This document shows, piece by piece, positions 1-11,854 of a stretch of DNA of 64,000 bases (position 1 is the stretch's first letter; every line of letters starts with the position of its first letter). The notes under the pieces were generated by a model, which saw only the letters and a program-made list of their open reading frames with translations, had not been told where the DNA came from and made no database searches. The translations under genes were made by a program, and so were the position numbers. This DNA comes from Chamaea fasciata (Eukaryota > Chordata > Aves > Passeriformes > Sylviidae). The DNA lies in contig JARCOQ010000006.1 of the NCBI GenBank assembly GCA_029207755.1, positions 29,532,522-29,596,521 of the forward strand, in the 5' to 3' direction.

Positions 1-1225
1 AAACCCTCAAATGTGGTAATGGGCCAAAGTGTTGGCCAGATTTTGGTCTACCCATCTAAGCAGAATTTCCCCTTTCTAGGTAAGTGATAAACATAGTATC
101 TTGGTTGATAAAGGAAAAATAATATTGAAGATGCAAGCCCAGAGAAAGAAAGAGATATGCTCTGATGGCAATCCTTCTGAGGTTGTTTTCTTGAGGTAAA
201 TAAATGGGGTTGCTCAGAGAATTACATTAAGTACATAAATAAAAAGAAATCTGGTTTATGTTATAACACAACTTCTTAGTGATGCAAGAAGGCCATTTCC
301 ACATTAAAACTCTAGTCCTGTTGTCACTTCAGGGTAATAGAAACATCAGCTGCAGCTGATGGGGGACTCAATCCTGCACCCTGCTACTCCCTCCCCTTTC
401 TCTGCTCTGGTCCCAGCTCTCCTTCAGTCACATACTGAAGTCAGGCCAGGCAGCTTTGGCAAAACAACACTACCAGCCAATAGTTTCAGCTGGCTTAGGT
501 CCCCGGGCAGCTCACTGCATCAGTGGGGGCATGGCTGCCTCAGCAGCAGTGCTGGCACAAGGAGGACAGAGGGATGCAAAGGCAGGGGAAGGCCAGGCTC
601 TTTCAAAGCCAGCCCCTACTGAGAGCTGCCTGGAACAACTGCTAAGTTCAAATACATTACATGGAGTTACCACTAAATGCAGTTAAATCAAGCTTTGAAG
701 TTGGCAAAACCAGCCCCCCTGCACATAGTAGCTTAAATTCATGTTATAGCTGTCCACTAGGATGAGTTCAAAGGTTTAATCTCATCAGCCTGAAAGCATT
801 TCCTTCTGTTAATTTTACACTTATTCACCTACAGGTCACTAAGGCAAAAATGCAGATTTTGCACAGTATGTTTTACAGGTTTATGAATATTTTGCCCGCA
901 AACCTCTAGAAGACAGCATACAAATAAATTAGGGATCAAATAAAAGCATAGACGCTGTCAGCCATCCTCCCATTTTTTACAAGTGAGTGCTTTGGTCATC
1001 AGGCACATGTTGTGTAAGGAGGCCCTGCAAGGCGCAGTCAGATCAGTTCCAGGAATTGGGTGAACCTGGGGTCATGCTGTCAGGGCTCTGCAGCACTTAA
1101 TGCATCTGAGCGGAATTCAGTCAGGGAATTAAATGACTGCCATTACAATACCAGGGCATCTGTCTTCTGCAGATCTGTTTTGCTGCATTTCTGTTCTCAT
1201 GATGAATACAAAAATAAATTCTTAC
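1..1225 (-). other. MTUS1: MTUS1 intron downstream of the REEALK exon
   Basis: Part of the intron that follows exon 1292-1226, continuing off the left edge. I see no exon, repeat family or long coding frame here. The short open frames at 359-686 read across GC-richer intron sequence and have no protein-like composition. Confidence 0.7.
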
Positions 1226-1292
1226 CTAGTTCTCCTCGAAGGTTAACTAGTTCTTGAGATAACTCTTTCCGCTGCTTCAGTGCTTCCTCCCT
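1226..1292 (-). CDS. MTUS1: MTUS1 common coiled-coil exon (REEALK...)
   Basis: Internal coding exon of MTUS1. Read on the minus strand, a polypyrimidine tract and CAG (1300-1293) precede the exon, and the exon ends at G|GTAAG (1225-1221). It encodes 22 codons plus one base, starting REEALKQRKELSQELVNLRG. Human ATIP1 as I remember it has REEALKQHKTLSQELVNLRG at this place, directly after the VVIQHLLSE segment, so both identity and exon order agree. This is the start of the long C-terminal coiled coil shared by all MTUS1 isoforms. That coiled coil mediates self-association and, in ATIP1, binding to the angiotensin AT2 receptor tail. The exon starts in phase 0, matching the exon ending at 13845. 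The remaining coiled-coil exons are beyond the left edge of the window. Confidence 0.93.
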
Positions 1293-2879
1293 CTGCAGAG
1301 AAAAGAACAAAAAACCCCAAACATTTGGTTACTAGAGGTCTGAGCAGGGCACCTTCCAATAATTAAATTACATGAGTCCTGTAGGAAAAACAAGAGGCAG
1401 GAGCAAGAAGCCAAGATATGACTCATTTAGGATAACAGTTCAGCTGTTACAATATACACAGATGTTCTTCTGTTGTTAAGGAAGTTATACTTTAAAACAA
1501 AGAACAGCTTTTTCCAGAACAGCTCTCCAATTAAAATCCTACATTGCAGCAATTAATTATATATTTTATGGTGGGTGTAGCACCATAAGCCTCCAGAACA
1601 AATCAAGTGGTAGCTGTCAAGGGCACAGAAGTATAGTGTATATGTGAAAGAGGCATGCATTAAATATTTATCTCAAGCTTACTCGAACACAAAACCAAGA
1701 ACTTTGCTAAATGCTCAGTCTTCCATGAAGAAAAGGCACAGCCCTGCTCAAAGTTGAATACAACCCACCCTGCTGCTCGCAGTTTTTAATGTTAAGATAG
1801 ATGGTGTTTCTTATACCGAGAGAATCGTAAGGAATGTGTGAACAGATCAAAAAGCAGAAGCACCCATCTCCCTGCTTTTCCCAGGAGCCGTGCCCTGGCC
1901 AGGAGGAGGCGGCGGCCAGGCCGCTGTGCCCCAGAGCGGCACGGCGGGGAGCGGCGCAGGCAGAGCCGCTCCGGGGCCCGGCGGTCACCGCCTCACACCA
2001 CGCGCGGAGGTGACCAGGGCCACGCTTCACCGTGCTCCCGGCCGGCTCCCTGCGAAACGAACACTCATTACCCTTGCTGCAGCACACTGAGAATAGAGGC
2101 ACAGCTTGCTGCTAGAGCAGCCCATCTTCCAGCGCCGGCAGCCCCCCGCTCGGCCCCCCGGCCCTCATCGGCGACGCGCGGGTGGCGGCGGCACCACCGA
2201 GCCGGGCAGGTCTGGCCAGGGCCGAGCGTCAAGGCTGGACCTTGCCTCCGCAGGTTATCCTGCTTCCGCGCCCAGCGCTCCCGACAGCGGCAGATACTGC
2301 AGCTTCTGCAATTGGCACAAGCAGCCAGCGATTACTTAAAGCCACAGCCCTTCTTTTATGAAAGGCGAGCCCAGACATTAGATCGATCGATCTCCACTTG
2401 CTCCGACGGCAGCCGGGATCACTGAAGGAACACTGCCCTTCTCTGCAGATAACCAAGCTTATTTTTAGCTGTTTCGAGCTTGCTGTACGCTGCTTTCACA
2501 CTTAATTTTTTGATGCAAAAATAAGACACAGGAGGCCTCAGATGAATGGGAGAGGCACAGATACAGCAGCTTTGCTGCTGTCAATGCCCAGGCTTAGGTT
2601 CAAGAGCTCCGGTGCACGTAAACATTGCTTTTCCTTTGGCGAGGACACATTAGCGAAAAGGAAAAAAAAGCACTGGCCCAAAAATCACAGAGACTTGTCC
2701 ACAACTGAGCACAGCAGGTGAATTTGCAGACTGGTCGAGCCACACGTAAGCTGGTTCTCCCCAGGGAAAACATCACCTCTACAGCAAATTCCCCCTTTGC
2801 CCTTGGTCACTCTCACTGCAGCCTGACCACAGGCTTACATCCTTAAGAGCACCCGGTCCTGGAGGCAGGGAATACTCAC
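1293..2879 (-). other. MTUS1: MTUS1 intron between the candidate short-isoform exon and the REEALK exon
   Basis: Intron sequence carrying the CpG island at about 1875-2310 and a short GATC triplet repeat at 2381-2392. Flanks of the island are ordinary AT-rich intron. Confidence 0.6.
1875..2310. promoter_or_regulatory. Intragenic CpG island
   Basis: A sharply GC-rich, CpG-rich block inside an otherwise AT-rich intron; by eye I count about 45 CpG dinucleotides in roughly 430 bases, with runs such as GGCGACGCGCGGGTGGCGGCGG. CpG density like this usually marks an unmethylated promoter. It lies 0.6 kb upstream of the REEALK exon in the direction of MTUS1 transcription, so it could start a short MTUS1 transcript or a plus-strand noncoding transcript. 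Arg/Ala/Pro-rich open frames on both strands are a by-product of GC content, and I do not call them genes. No clear first exon with a well-placed donor could be assigned. Confidence 0.65.
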
Positions 2880-2963
2880 TGCATGCCTGCAGAACAAATA
2901 AAGCAGTAAAAGACACCATTCTTTAGAATTGCTAGAAAGAATAAGGACCCAAAACCCAGTCAT
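2880..2963 (-). CDS. MTUS1: Candidate alternative first coding exon of a short MTUS1 isoform
   Basis: Seen on the minus strand: ATG at 2963-2961, 28 codons, then a strong donor A|GTGAGTATT (2879 onward). The frame is phase 0 at the donor, exactly what exon 1292-1226 requires, giving ...LYLFCRHA joined to REEALKQ. An in-frame TAA lies at 2969-2967, so this is the first usable ATG of the frame. The peptide has a hydrophobic stretch, WCLLLLYLFC at residues 16-25, that could act as a membrane anchor or signal-like segment. A TATA-like box lies about 250 bases upstream. Short N-terminal variants of MTUS1 are known in mammals, but I cannot confirm that this matches one. The alternative is a chance open frame before a cryptic donor, which a 28-codon frame does not rule out. 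Confidence 0.55.
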
Positions 2964-3213
2964 GTATTAAGGTCTGACACAAGACTAATCCAAATGAGTA
3001 ATTTTTATGCTACACAGTCATTTGCAAGTTTTAGGAAATTATTATGCAGCTGTGAAGGCTGGTTAGAAAAAACTGCCAACCCTTAATTAGAAATATTTGT
3101 ATTTTTGACCTTGTATGAGAAAGATTCCCTTTTAATCACTCAATTTAAGCAGTTGTAACAATTCTTTGGACACTTTACACTTTGGTAGGGCTATTAAGCA
3201 GCTGTGTTGCAGT

Positions 3214-3222
3214 TTTATATAA
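3214..3222 (-). promoter_or_regulatory. TATA-like box upstream of the candidate short-isoform exon
   Basis: On the minus strand the sequence reads GCTTATATAAAACTG, containing TATATAAAA. If used, transcription would start near 3185-3195 and give a 5' leader of about 230 bases before the ATG at 2963, with one tiny upstream frame (ATG at 3020, three codons). CACCC-type sequence lies further upstream at 3270-3285. TATA-like strings are common in AT-rich introns, so this is supportive only. Confidence 0.4.
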
Positions 3223-6200
3223 GCACTTAGAGGATTTTTACAGCGTCAGTGAGCTATGATTGTAAACCACACCTCACCCTCCACAGTAAATTCTCAGGAG
3301 AGCAGAGAGCTCAGTCATTGAAAGGACTTGCCCTGCTCTTCCCCGCTTCTCTGCTCAGAAAGGAGAGATGATTCATCTCACTCCGATTCAACACCAGTGT
3401 TCCCACTACGGACACAGCATCTGATGATGAAAATGGGAATGCTGCAGTGAGTTAGTTGAGTTGCATCCCTGCACACTGGGCCACAACCTGCTTTCTTCCA
3501 GCCCACTCTGTCAGTAAAACATCTCAAATTCTCCCTAGTGGCTGTACCATGCTGCAGACCCTTTGGACACGCTAACATTTTTGTCTAGCGTCTCCAAACA
3601 AGCATCTTCACAGTCTACACATTTTGTATTTGCTTTCAGTTAAAGAAATTTAATGAGAAAAGGGCATGTGTGATCAGCATATACTAAGGAGTAACAAGAG
3701 GCTAAGACTAAAAATCCAAAACAAAATTGAGTAACACTGCCTCAGTAATCTTTTTCGTGTTTCTTGCTGCTCCTAAGCCCTGTTGCTTTTTGCTGGCATT
3801 GTTTAACCTGATGCCTCAGTTCAGCGTGCCCGTTCATAGTTTAACAAATCCAAAAAATCCAGACGGATTTGCATCACCACCTCCTGCTCACGAATACATG
3901 CAGAAAAAAACCCTGCCAGCCTAAAATAAGAAGACTAAGTTGCTCATATGGATAAGCAGCCCCCTAAAGTAGTCAGACTAACTAGCAGTTAATTTAGTAC
4001 ACTTTTATCTAAGTTCTGAGAGAACTGAAGCTGCAAGCATGGGGGTTTCCTGAATAAAACTTGAAAATTTCCAAAATCTGAAATCTAAACACAGTAAAAT
4101 ACCAAACGCACTTGAATAATCCAGTGAGGGCCTATCTTCAGAACTTAATTCAAAGACAGATATGCATATGCTGTGGGCTGGAATATCCAGCAACCTTCTA
4201 GTTTATGCTTAACAAGATTCTAGTTGAAAAATCAATACCAGAAATTGGAAGAGCAAAATCAAGTTGGAGAATACAGGATGGAGCAATTTTGGCATTGTTA
4301 TCCAGATAAATCAAGCAATAACGATCATTTAGCTGTCAGAGATTCATGAAGGATCTTTATACCCCTTCACAATTTCTTCTGGTACAATTTTAGAATTTAT
4401 ATGAAGATCAGCTAAATTATTTGGTACCCATTTTTCCTTATTTACAAAGAATCTATTGTGGATTGCACATTAGCAAAAACATCCCCCCTGCCATAAACAT
4501 GGAAGCCACGGAAAGAACGAGAATAGAGTTTAGGGATAAAAGGTATGCCATAAGCATATTAGAGCAGTGCACCTCTGGCACTGAACGCTACAAAAAAGTT
4601 CTCAGCATAACAAGGGAGACTTGGATATTTCTTGTTCTGAGAAAGAACAGTTTGGCCAGTTAAAAAATCCTTCACATTTTGAAAATTTGACAAGTCCAGG
4701 TAGACCTATGCCCCACAGCAAAGACGCTTGGGAAGGTGAGGCCCAAGATAGAAGATGCTTGATGCAGAGCTTCAAGATGACAAAAAACTACCAAGTCAGG
4801 AATGGAATAAATTACGAAGTTTGTCATTCGTGTTTGTTTTGTTGGCAGTTATGCAGCCCAATTACAGGCTTAGGAGTATTTTTCCTGGCAACTAGCTGTT
4901 TTTGCTACAGCTTGAGATTCAAACAGAAGAGCCTAGGGTCATTTTAGATACAAACAAGGGTGAGGACACATCAGTCTGAACAGTTTCCATTGCTCTGCTT
5001 TGAAAGCAGGAAGCTCTACAAAAGTCCACATTCCAGAATGAGCAAGAGGGATATTTGTACCAAACACACAAACAAACAGCCTTCCCGCCTACATACCTAC
5101 ACCAAAACTTCACGTAAGACAGACCCAAGTTACCTCCAAGACATCAAGTTCTGAGCAGTTCTCAAGCTGGAACAGGTGGGCATTTCTCAAGTATGCCACA
5201 GCAACTTTGTAGACCACAAATACAAGAGCATTATGTTTTACAGCAAACTGGCAACTTTGTACTTCCTTGAGAGGAGGAGCAACCAGACTAACCATTCTAG
5301 GTTTCCCAGTACACTCTTGCTCCAGCTGGGTGATGTTGGTGTGGGAGCCCCATGCTCTGCTCGCAAATCAAGGCTTTAAGAATCACAGATAGGCTGTGCC
5401 TATATTTTTAAATAAAAAATATTTTTTAAATTTAAATTAAATACTGAAGATAGGCCCTTACTGGATTATTCAAAAACTCCTAATCACCCTTTGTAAGTTT
5501 TTCCTCCATGTTAAGAGCTAGAAGTCCTTCAACATCAACTCAATATAAAAAAGCAAATCACAGCAGAAAACAAGTTTAGAGTATGTGTGTCCAAGTAAGA
5601 TAACACTGCCTAATCTGGTAGTAATTATCCAAACATCACGGTTCACATTTTAAACAAGCACACTCCTTTGGGAAACAAAATATGTACTCTTTTGGAGCTG
5701 TACTAAAGAAAGAAAACTTCCCAAGAACCCATAATGAAAAGTTCACATTTGCATACCAAAATACAGTAACTGTTTACTTTTTTAATTTCAGGCAGCTACA
5801 TCACACTGATATCTATGTGATAAGCCACCTGCCACAGTTGCCTAGCCTACCCCAGTAACAGATTCAGAAGAAGCATTATAGATCACTGCAACCAAAAACC
5901 ACACAGCGCTGGTACATTGTGAAGAAAGAGACACAACTCACTTTGAGGCCATGAAATACCCCAGGGAATCAGGCTGTTTTGTGGGAACTGTGACACAAAT
6001 GGAGCAGCCATACTGGGATGTTCATCTCAGTACTGAGATGCAACGTGGTCCCTGCCCAGGGAAGGTGGAGAAGGGCTCTGACAGTGCCAGCACCAAGCCC
6101 TCTGCAGTGTGCAGCTCCGAGCCTCAGGCAAAGCGCAGCAACTGAACCTCTCACGGGCATAACTGGCAGGTGGGAACCCCTCTCACTGGGAAGGCTGCAA

Positions 6201-8779
6201 TCAGCCTTCTCATTTTCAGCAGCAATACACTTTGCAAACAAGTAATCTCAAGACTCAGAAGTTAAAGGAGTAGAAAATTAAGTGTTAAATTTAAAAGCAT
6301 TGCAATGATTTTTTTTTCCAAAAGCATTTTATTATAACAGACTAAATAAAATTTGTTCAGAGTGCATGAAACAAATTCATCTATGCAAGGAACGGAAGCA
6401 CTTAAATGTGTTTTACTATCATATACAGAGCCAAATTAATTTTATTCTTAGAAAGAAGAGTCTGGTTTTTGTAAGCCATTTACTGTCAAACCAAACCACA
6501 AGCACTTACTTCTAAAATTAAACTCAGAGAGAAATGCTGAGCATTTAAAAAACATAATAAATTAGTCTTAATAAATTAGTAAATTTGCAAGCACTTCTGG
6601 AACATGTATGTTTCCACCATACTGGAGATGTGTTGAGGTTGTATGGAAAAAAAGATAATAATTTAAATGTTTTTGAATACTGGTACAGCCTCAGTTGTCA
6701 ACAGGATGTCTTTCTCATCAAAGGAGATATTCCTCTTGGGTACACAGCATTTGAAATTTATGCCTACTCTGTCCTTGTGCTGCTCCAGTCATAAAAACAT
6801 GATCATCGTCATTGGCTGTAGTGTAGAAACTGAGTCACATCTTTGCATAAACTCCAGTCACTCATGTGTCATCAGCTACAGTCTGGAGGTAATTATGAAG
6901 GGACAACAAAAAGGGCCATTCATATCTGCTTTGCACTATGCCATTTGACTTGATGATAAGAAATACCACAGTATTTCTACCTGTCCCTTTTTCTTCTTTC
7001 CTAGCAAAATCCAATCCTCTAAGTCTTCTCATTAGATATTAGCAATTTTAGAAATTGATTTCTTATAAACTCATCTACTCCATTCTCACTTAAAACCCCC
7101 TTGCAATGTCAGTTCCTCTGCATCACTCAATGCAAAAGCAAGCTAAAGAAATGAGCCAAGGAAGTAGTACGACAAACAAGATTTACACTCTCTGCTCCAT
7201 GCATATTTTTGAAAGGAGCAGCAGATTATTACTGTGATATAATAAAAATGTCATTAACCATCTCCAATCAATAAATACACAGTGAAACGAATACTTCTAA
7301 TTTACTCTTGGCCTCATTTGTGTTATGCACTGCCTTCTCACCAAGTGAAATCAGTTTTCACCTTGGTATACTTCAAGCAGAATGGACTCAGAATACAGCA
7401 TTTACATGATTAGGTGATAAAGATTCACTGATTTTTAATATTCTACTTCTTTTATCTGCTAGGTACATCTATGGAGAATAAGATGTTTATTCCCTGATGT
7501 TTAGTGTATGAAACACTAAAGCAGAAAACACTAAAACAGAGAACGAGCCCAACAGGATTCCTATGAGTCACTATGTATTTAACACATTTACTTGCGGGCT
7601 CTTTATGCTTTTGCCAGCTTTACATAGGATCTTAGGCTTGCAGGGATCTTTGATTTCCCATTTAGAACTCATGTCCACCTTCATGCAATAGCCCTGCAAA
7701 GATAGGTCCAGATATAACATAGGCTATTCAATTTTAGTTCTCTATAACAGCTTGTTTGCTACTTCACAGCGTTCCTGAATGCTAATATTAGTTCTCACAC
7801 AGAGTGACTCCTTCCTTCCCTGTAGACACGCCAATCTCATAAAAACTAAGTTTACCTCATCTAGGCAATTACTTATTTCTCAGTATTTTCTAAAGCTTTC
7901 TGTCTCGGTCCAACTCATTTGAATATGACACAGTAGCCACCACATACCATGCAACTTTGACAAGTTATACCATCACTGGTTTTCCCACGTCTATAAAACT
8001 GTTATTATCATTATATAGTTATTCAGAATGTTGTAATAAGAGCCTGTGCTTGAGCATAATAGTATGCTAATAATTTCATTTTTGAGACTGTTTAGAATCT
8101 CACCTGAAAAAAGGTAGTACAAATCAAGAAGGAAACAAGATTGAAACGTTACTTTCTTTCTTCTACTAACTGCTCCCTTAAATTTTGCAATAGAGATCTC
8201 TATTTTGTTCCTGTCATTATTTCTGCAACTTCTTGAAAAAAGTTAATTACAAGAAATAACAAGGTAGTCATGAAAATCAGGTTCTTTGTGGAAAGCAGCA
8301 CTGGTTCCCTGAAACATCGACTTTGTTTCAGTCAAAGGTGTCTTTTTCCAAAACACCTTTTGCTAGGAGTAGCTATAGGACAGGACTCCCAACTCTCTTC
8401 AGCTGTAACGCATTCTAAATACCCAGGTGTACCAAATAAATAGCTTAACTGATGCATCTTCTAAAAGATTATTTCCATTCCAGCCTAGTTTCAAAGTAAT
8501 TAATGGATTAAAATGTTTTTTCTGGATGTTAGACGTCACAAATCTTCAATCTCTTGCCAAAAACATACTTGTTCATTCATACCATGTTTTATAGAGACCT
8601 TGAGAATCACCTGAAACTTCCTTGCTTTCCAACTGCTACCTCTCAGACACAGGCTTGCAGAACATAGGTTTTCTCTACAGGGGGAAGCTGCTTTGGTATT
8701 ACGCAAGTGTTCTCTGTTACAAACCAGAAAATATTTGCATTCCTCAAAATCAGGATATTACATTTTGACTTCTAAGTGA

Positions 8780-8816
8780 TTTTTCTTTTTTTCTTTTTTC
8801 TTTTTTCTTTTTTTTT
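8780..8816. repeat. T-rich low-complexity tract
   Basis: Runs of 5 to 8 T separated by single C (A-rich with G on the minus strand). It resembles an eroded poly-A tail of a minus-strand insertion, but no recognisable element body adjoins it. Confidence 0.8.
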
Positions 8817-11772
8817 AAGTAAAAAAGCACAAAAATTATCTCAATCACATGTCCTTATATAAATTATGTCCATATTTTGGGAAGCCAGATACACCTTGTA
8901 TGAAAATTCTAATGAAAACTGGCCAAATTTGATTTTAAGTTCTAGAAAATCAAAACTAAAAGTTTTACACAAAGACAGCTGCTCTAAACAACAGGACTTA
9001 TAGGTCAAAAGATGACTGTTCCAAAACTCTTGGGGTTTAATGATGCAAAGTGTACTTCTGCCCCTTAACCTAGATATGCATTTCTCATTTGGTAAATATA
9101 AACATTCTCTGCTGAACTTCCACAAAGGCCAGGACAAACATTTCTGATAGATGTGTTCATGTATTCCAAACTGGAAAAAACCCCCAACGTTTTCAACTGC
9201 TAAGTTCCCAAGGAAACTAGTATCTCAACTCTTACCGTCATGCACATGTCAGGAAATGCCAGTTACAACAGGTCATATACTAATGGGTAATTTCTATTTC
9301 CACCTAGAAATGCTGAAGCCTGCTCAGTCACACAATTTCTAGCACATTCCTCATGTTGTTTCCTGTGTCACATCCACAATTAGTGTTATCCACACATTAC
9401 TGTCAAGGCTCTATACCCTTCTCAAATGGCCTTTTCTGTACTAAGGAAACTCCCTAAAGATGGCACCACAACATTCCCAAGTAAAGTCTGACCTGTAAAT
9501 AGCAATCTTCCCATGACCATACCAAGAAAAGCACAGCAGTGAAACTGAGTTTCTTTTCATCCCTACAGTACCCTGTTTCATAGATACAAATTTGAAGCCC
9601 ATTTCTATAGCAGAATCTATAGAGAATCACTGAGGTCCTTAACTGGGTTTATTTATTAAACTAGAAAAATAAAAACGGATACGCATAATAACTAAACATT
9701 TTACCATCTAATTTTTTTTTAAACAGCTTAGGTAGTAGTTCTGAATGTAGTAGTTTATGCACTAAAATGAGAAGATGAAATATCTGTCAATTCACACTTT
9801 GAACAGTTACAAAGCCATTCTAACTACACATTATCCTCTCCTTTGACAGCTAAATCTGCCTTAGACAGACAAATTTAAAACTAGATTTAGAATCAAGCTA
9901 GTACCACACTGCTAAAACTATCATCCCTCACTCCCAAAGATGTGAGACTTTATACACAGCAGTGAGTTGGAGGTTAGAACAACCCAGCTGGAGGGCTCAC
10001 ATAGCCTTGCGGGACAGCCCTGAGACAGGGGTAGGGGCTGAACACCTCTCAGGAGGCAAGAAGCAGAGGCCCAGGAAGGAGCTGCCATAGCCTCAGCTTC
10101 ATGAGCTGGTGATGTACTGGGGTTTTTTTGCTTCCCAAGGGAGCATCTGGCTCCTAGCCACAGCTGCAGACCTCTCAGCCACACATTCCCACCCCAACCC
10201 AGCACTGTAGGTTTTTCACTTCCACTCCTTCCCATAGTGAACCACTGCATGGGGACATACCCAAAACACTTTTGACCTTGACAGACCTGTAAAAGTAGAC
10301 CCATAATAATTTTTTTCATTGGCTTCCCAAAGAAGCTCAAGCATACACAAGGGCTAGGGAAGAGAGGGGAGAGCTGCAAGAGTGGCATCCCCAACCTGAC
10401 TTATCACAGACATGCTAACCACGTATTTAAAGCACCTGTGAACATATCTCTTACTGAAGAGACAATAAATTCAAAATTAATACTAATGCAAGTTAAAAGA
10501 TCAACTCAAAGGCAGTAGTGCTAATTTCAGAGCTCATTGCAGTTGCAGGTTAATGGAAAATGGCTTTCCTTGGCACTTTATGAGCTTACTGTAAATGGCC
10601 AATTTCACCATTTCCTCTGTACTGCCACTTTTCGTTTCTTGTCTGAACTTAAAAAACAGGAAAGTAGTCATGAAGTAACAGGAATTACCAGGGAATCAGG
10701 GGAAGCACAGTGCTCTAGAAAGACTCAACTTGCTTTTGTGATTAGTGCACAGTTTAACATGTGTTCCTATCATTGCCAGCACACACACAGCTGTCCAACA
10801 ATGGAAAAACTCCGTGTTCTCATCAGCCACACTGTTCACTGCCATCAAATATTCCGGATGCCAAGAGGTTTTCCATCTAGCATTAACCCAGTACAACCAT
10901 AGCCCCTGTGAGGTAGAAATCAGGCTTTTAGGATTTTTAAACTCAGAAGAGTCTTGGCAAAGATAGGTAAACATAGGCACCCACCCCCCCCCTCAGAGAA
11001 ACACCGACAGATCAAATGGGAAGATTTTATCAGAAGCAGCTGTTACTATTGACAGCTCCAAGGTAACTCTTGCAACAAACAGGTTTGAGCTCAGAGTTTT
11101 TTGAGAGATTCCTGTCAGCTAGAAACAGTACAGCAGCATTGCTCAATCCCATTTAACCCTTTTGCAGCAGCCTCTCAACCTCACTCCAGATGGGCTAGCT
11201 GCAGTTTTGACAGAAGTCATTGCCAGCAAGTCCTGATTCTGTTTGCAGCTATATTCCACTTCAAATGAGCTCATAAGAAACAACTTTACTCTTTTGTGCA
11301 GAAATACATTGGGAACTCTTGGGGAAAAAAAAGTAAAAAAAAAATGACAGTAAAACCAAACAAATCTAACAGACAAATCATATCCCAGTCACTTCAGCTT
11401 TGGAGTGAAAGCAGCAGAGGCTGCAGCAGATTTTGCCAAGAGGCTCAGGCTGGGCTGCCCAGCCTTGAAGTGACCTGAGCACTCACTCCAGTACTTTACT
11501 CCATTTGGCCAGGCAACCTGTCCTTCACCCCACCTCACACCAGCTCTGACCAAATATTAGGACAATCCACGCCACCACCTGGCAAAGAAATGCTCTTTGG
11601 TTGGTTTAGCTTCCTGGTAGTGGCAGGCTGAATCAGCTTTCTGTAGGGACACAGCAGCACCAGAGGAGTCCAGAGCAAGCTGTTTCTTAGGCTGTATCAT
11701 GTCACTCCACACTTGCTCTAATGGGAAGAATGGATGCACAGCTTTGTTCCTCATGTAATCAGCTAAGCATAA

Positions 11773-11854
11773 CTTTTGTTGGGGGTTCTTTTTTGATTTT
11801 TGTTTGTTTGTTTCTTTGTTTCGGGTTTTTTTGTTGTTGTTTTTTTTTTTTTTT
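11773..11854. repeat. T/G-rich simple repeat
   Basis: A mix of (TTTG)n, (TTG)n and a run of 16 T. Low-complexity intron sequence of a kind repeated at 23351-23406 and 30501-30546. Confidence 0.8.

Noticed and set aside
1707..2102. 131-codon minus-strand open frame across the CpG island, with a weak GTATAAG donor near 1817
   Set aside because: The donor phase (one base) does not fit the phase-0 entry of exon 1292-1226, and the peptide has no protein-like pattern.
1838..2425. 195-codon plus-strand open frame across the CpG island
   Set aside because: Arg/Ala/Pro/Ser-rich as expected from GC-rich DNA; similar open frames exist on the other strand; no known protein pattern, splice sites or polyadenylation context.
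9921..10394. 157-codon minus-strand open frame
   Set aside because: Lies in a GC-richer intron patch, with no splice sites giving the required phase and no recognisable domain.
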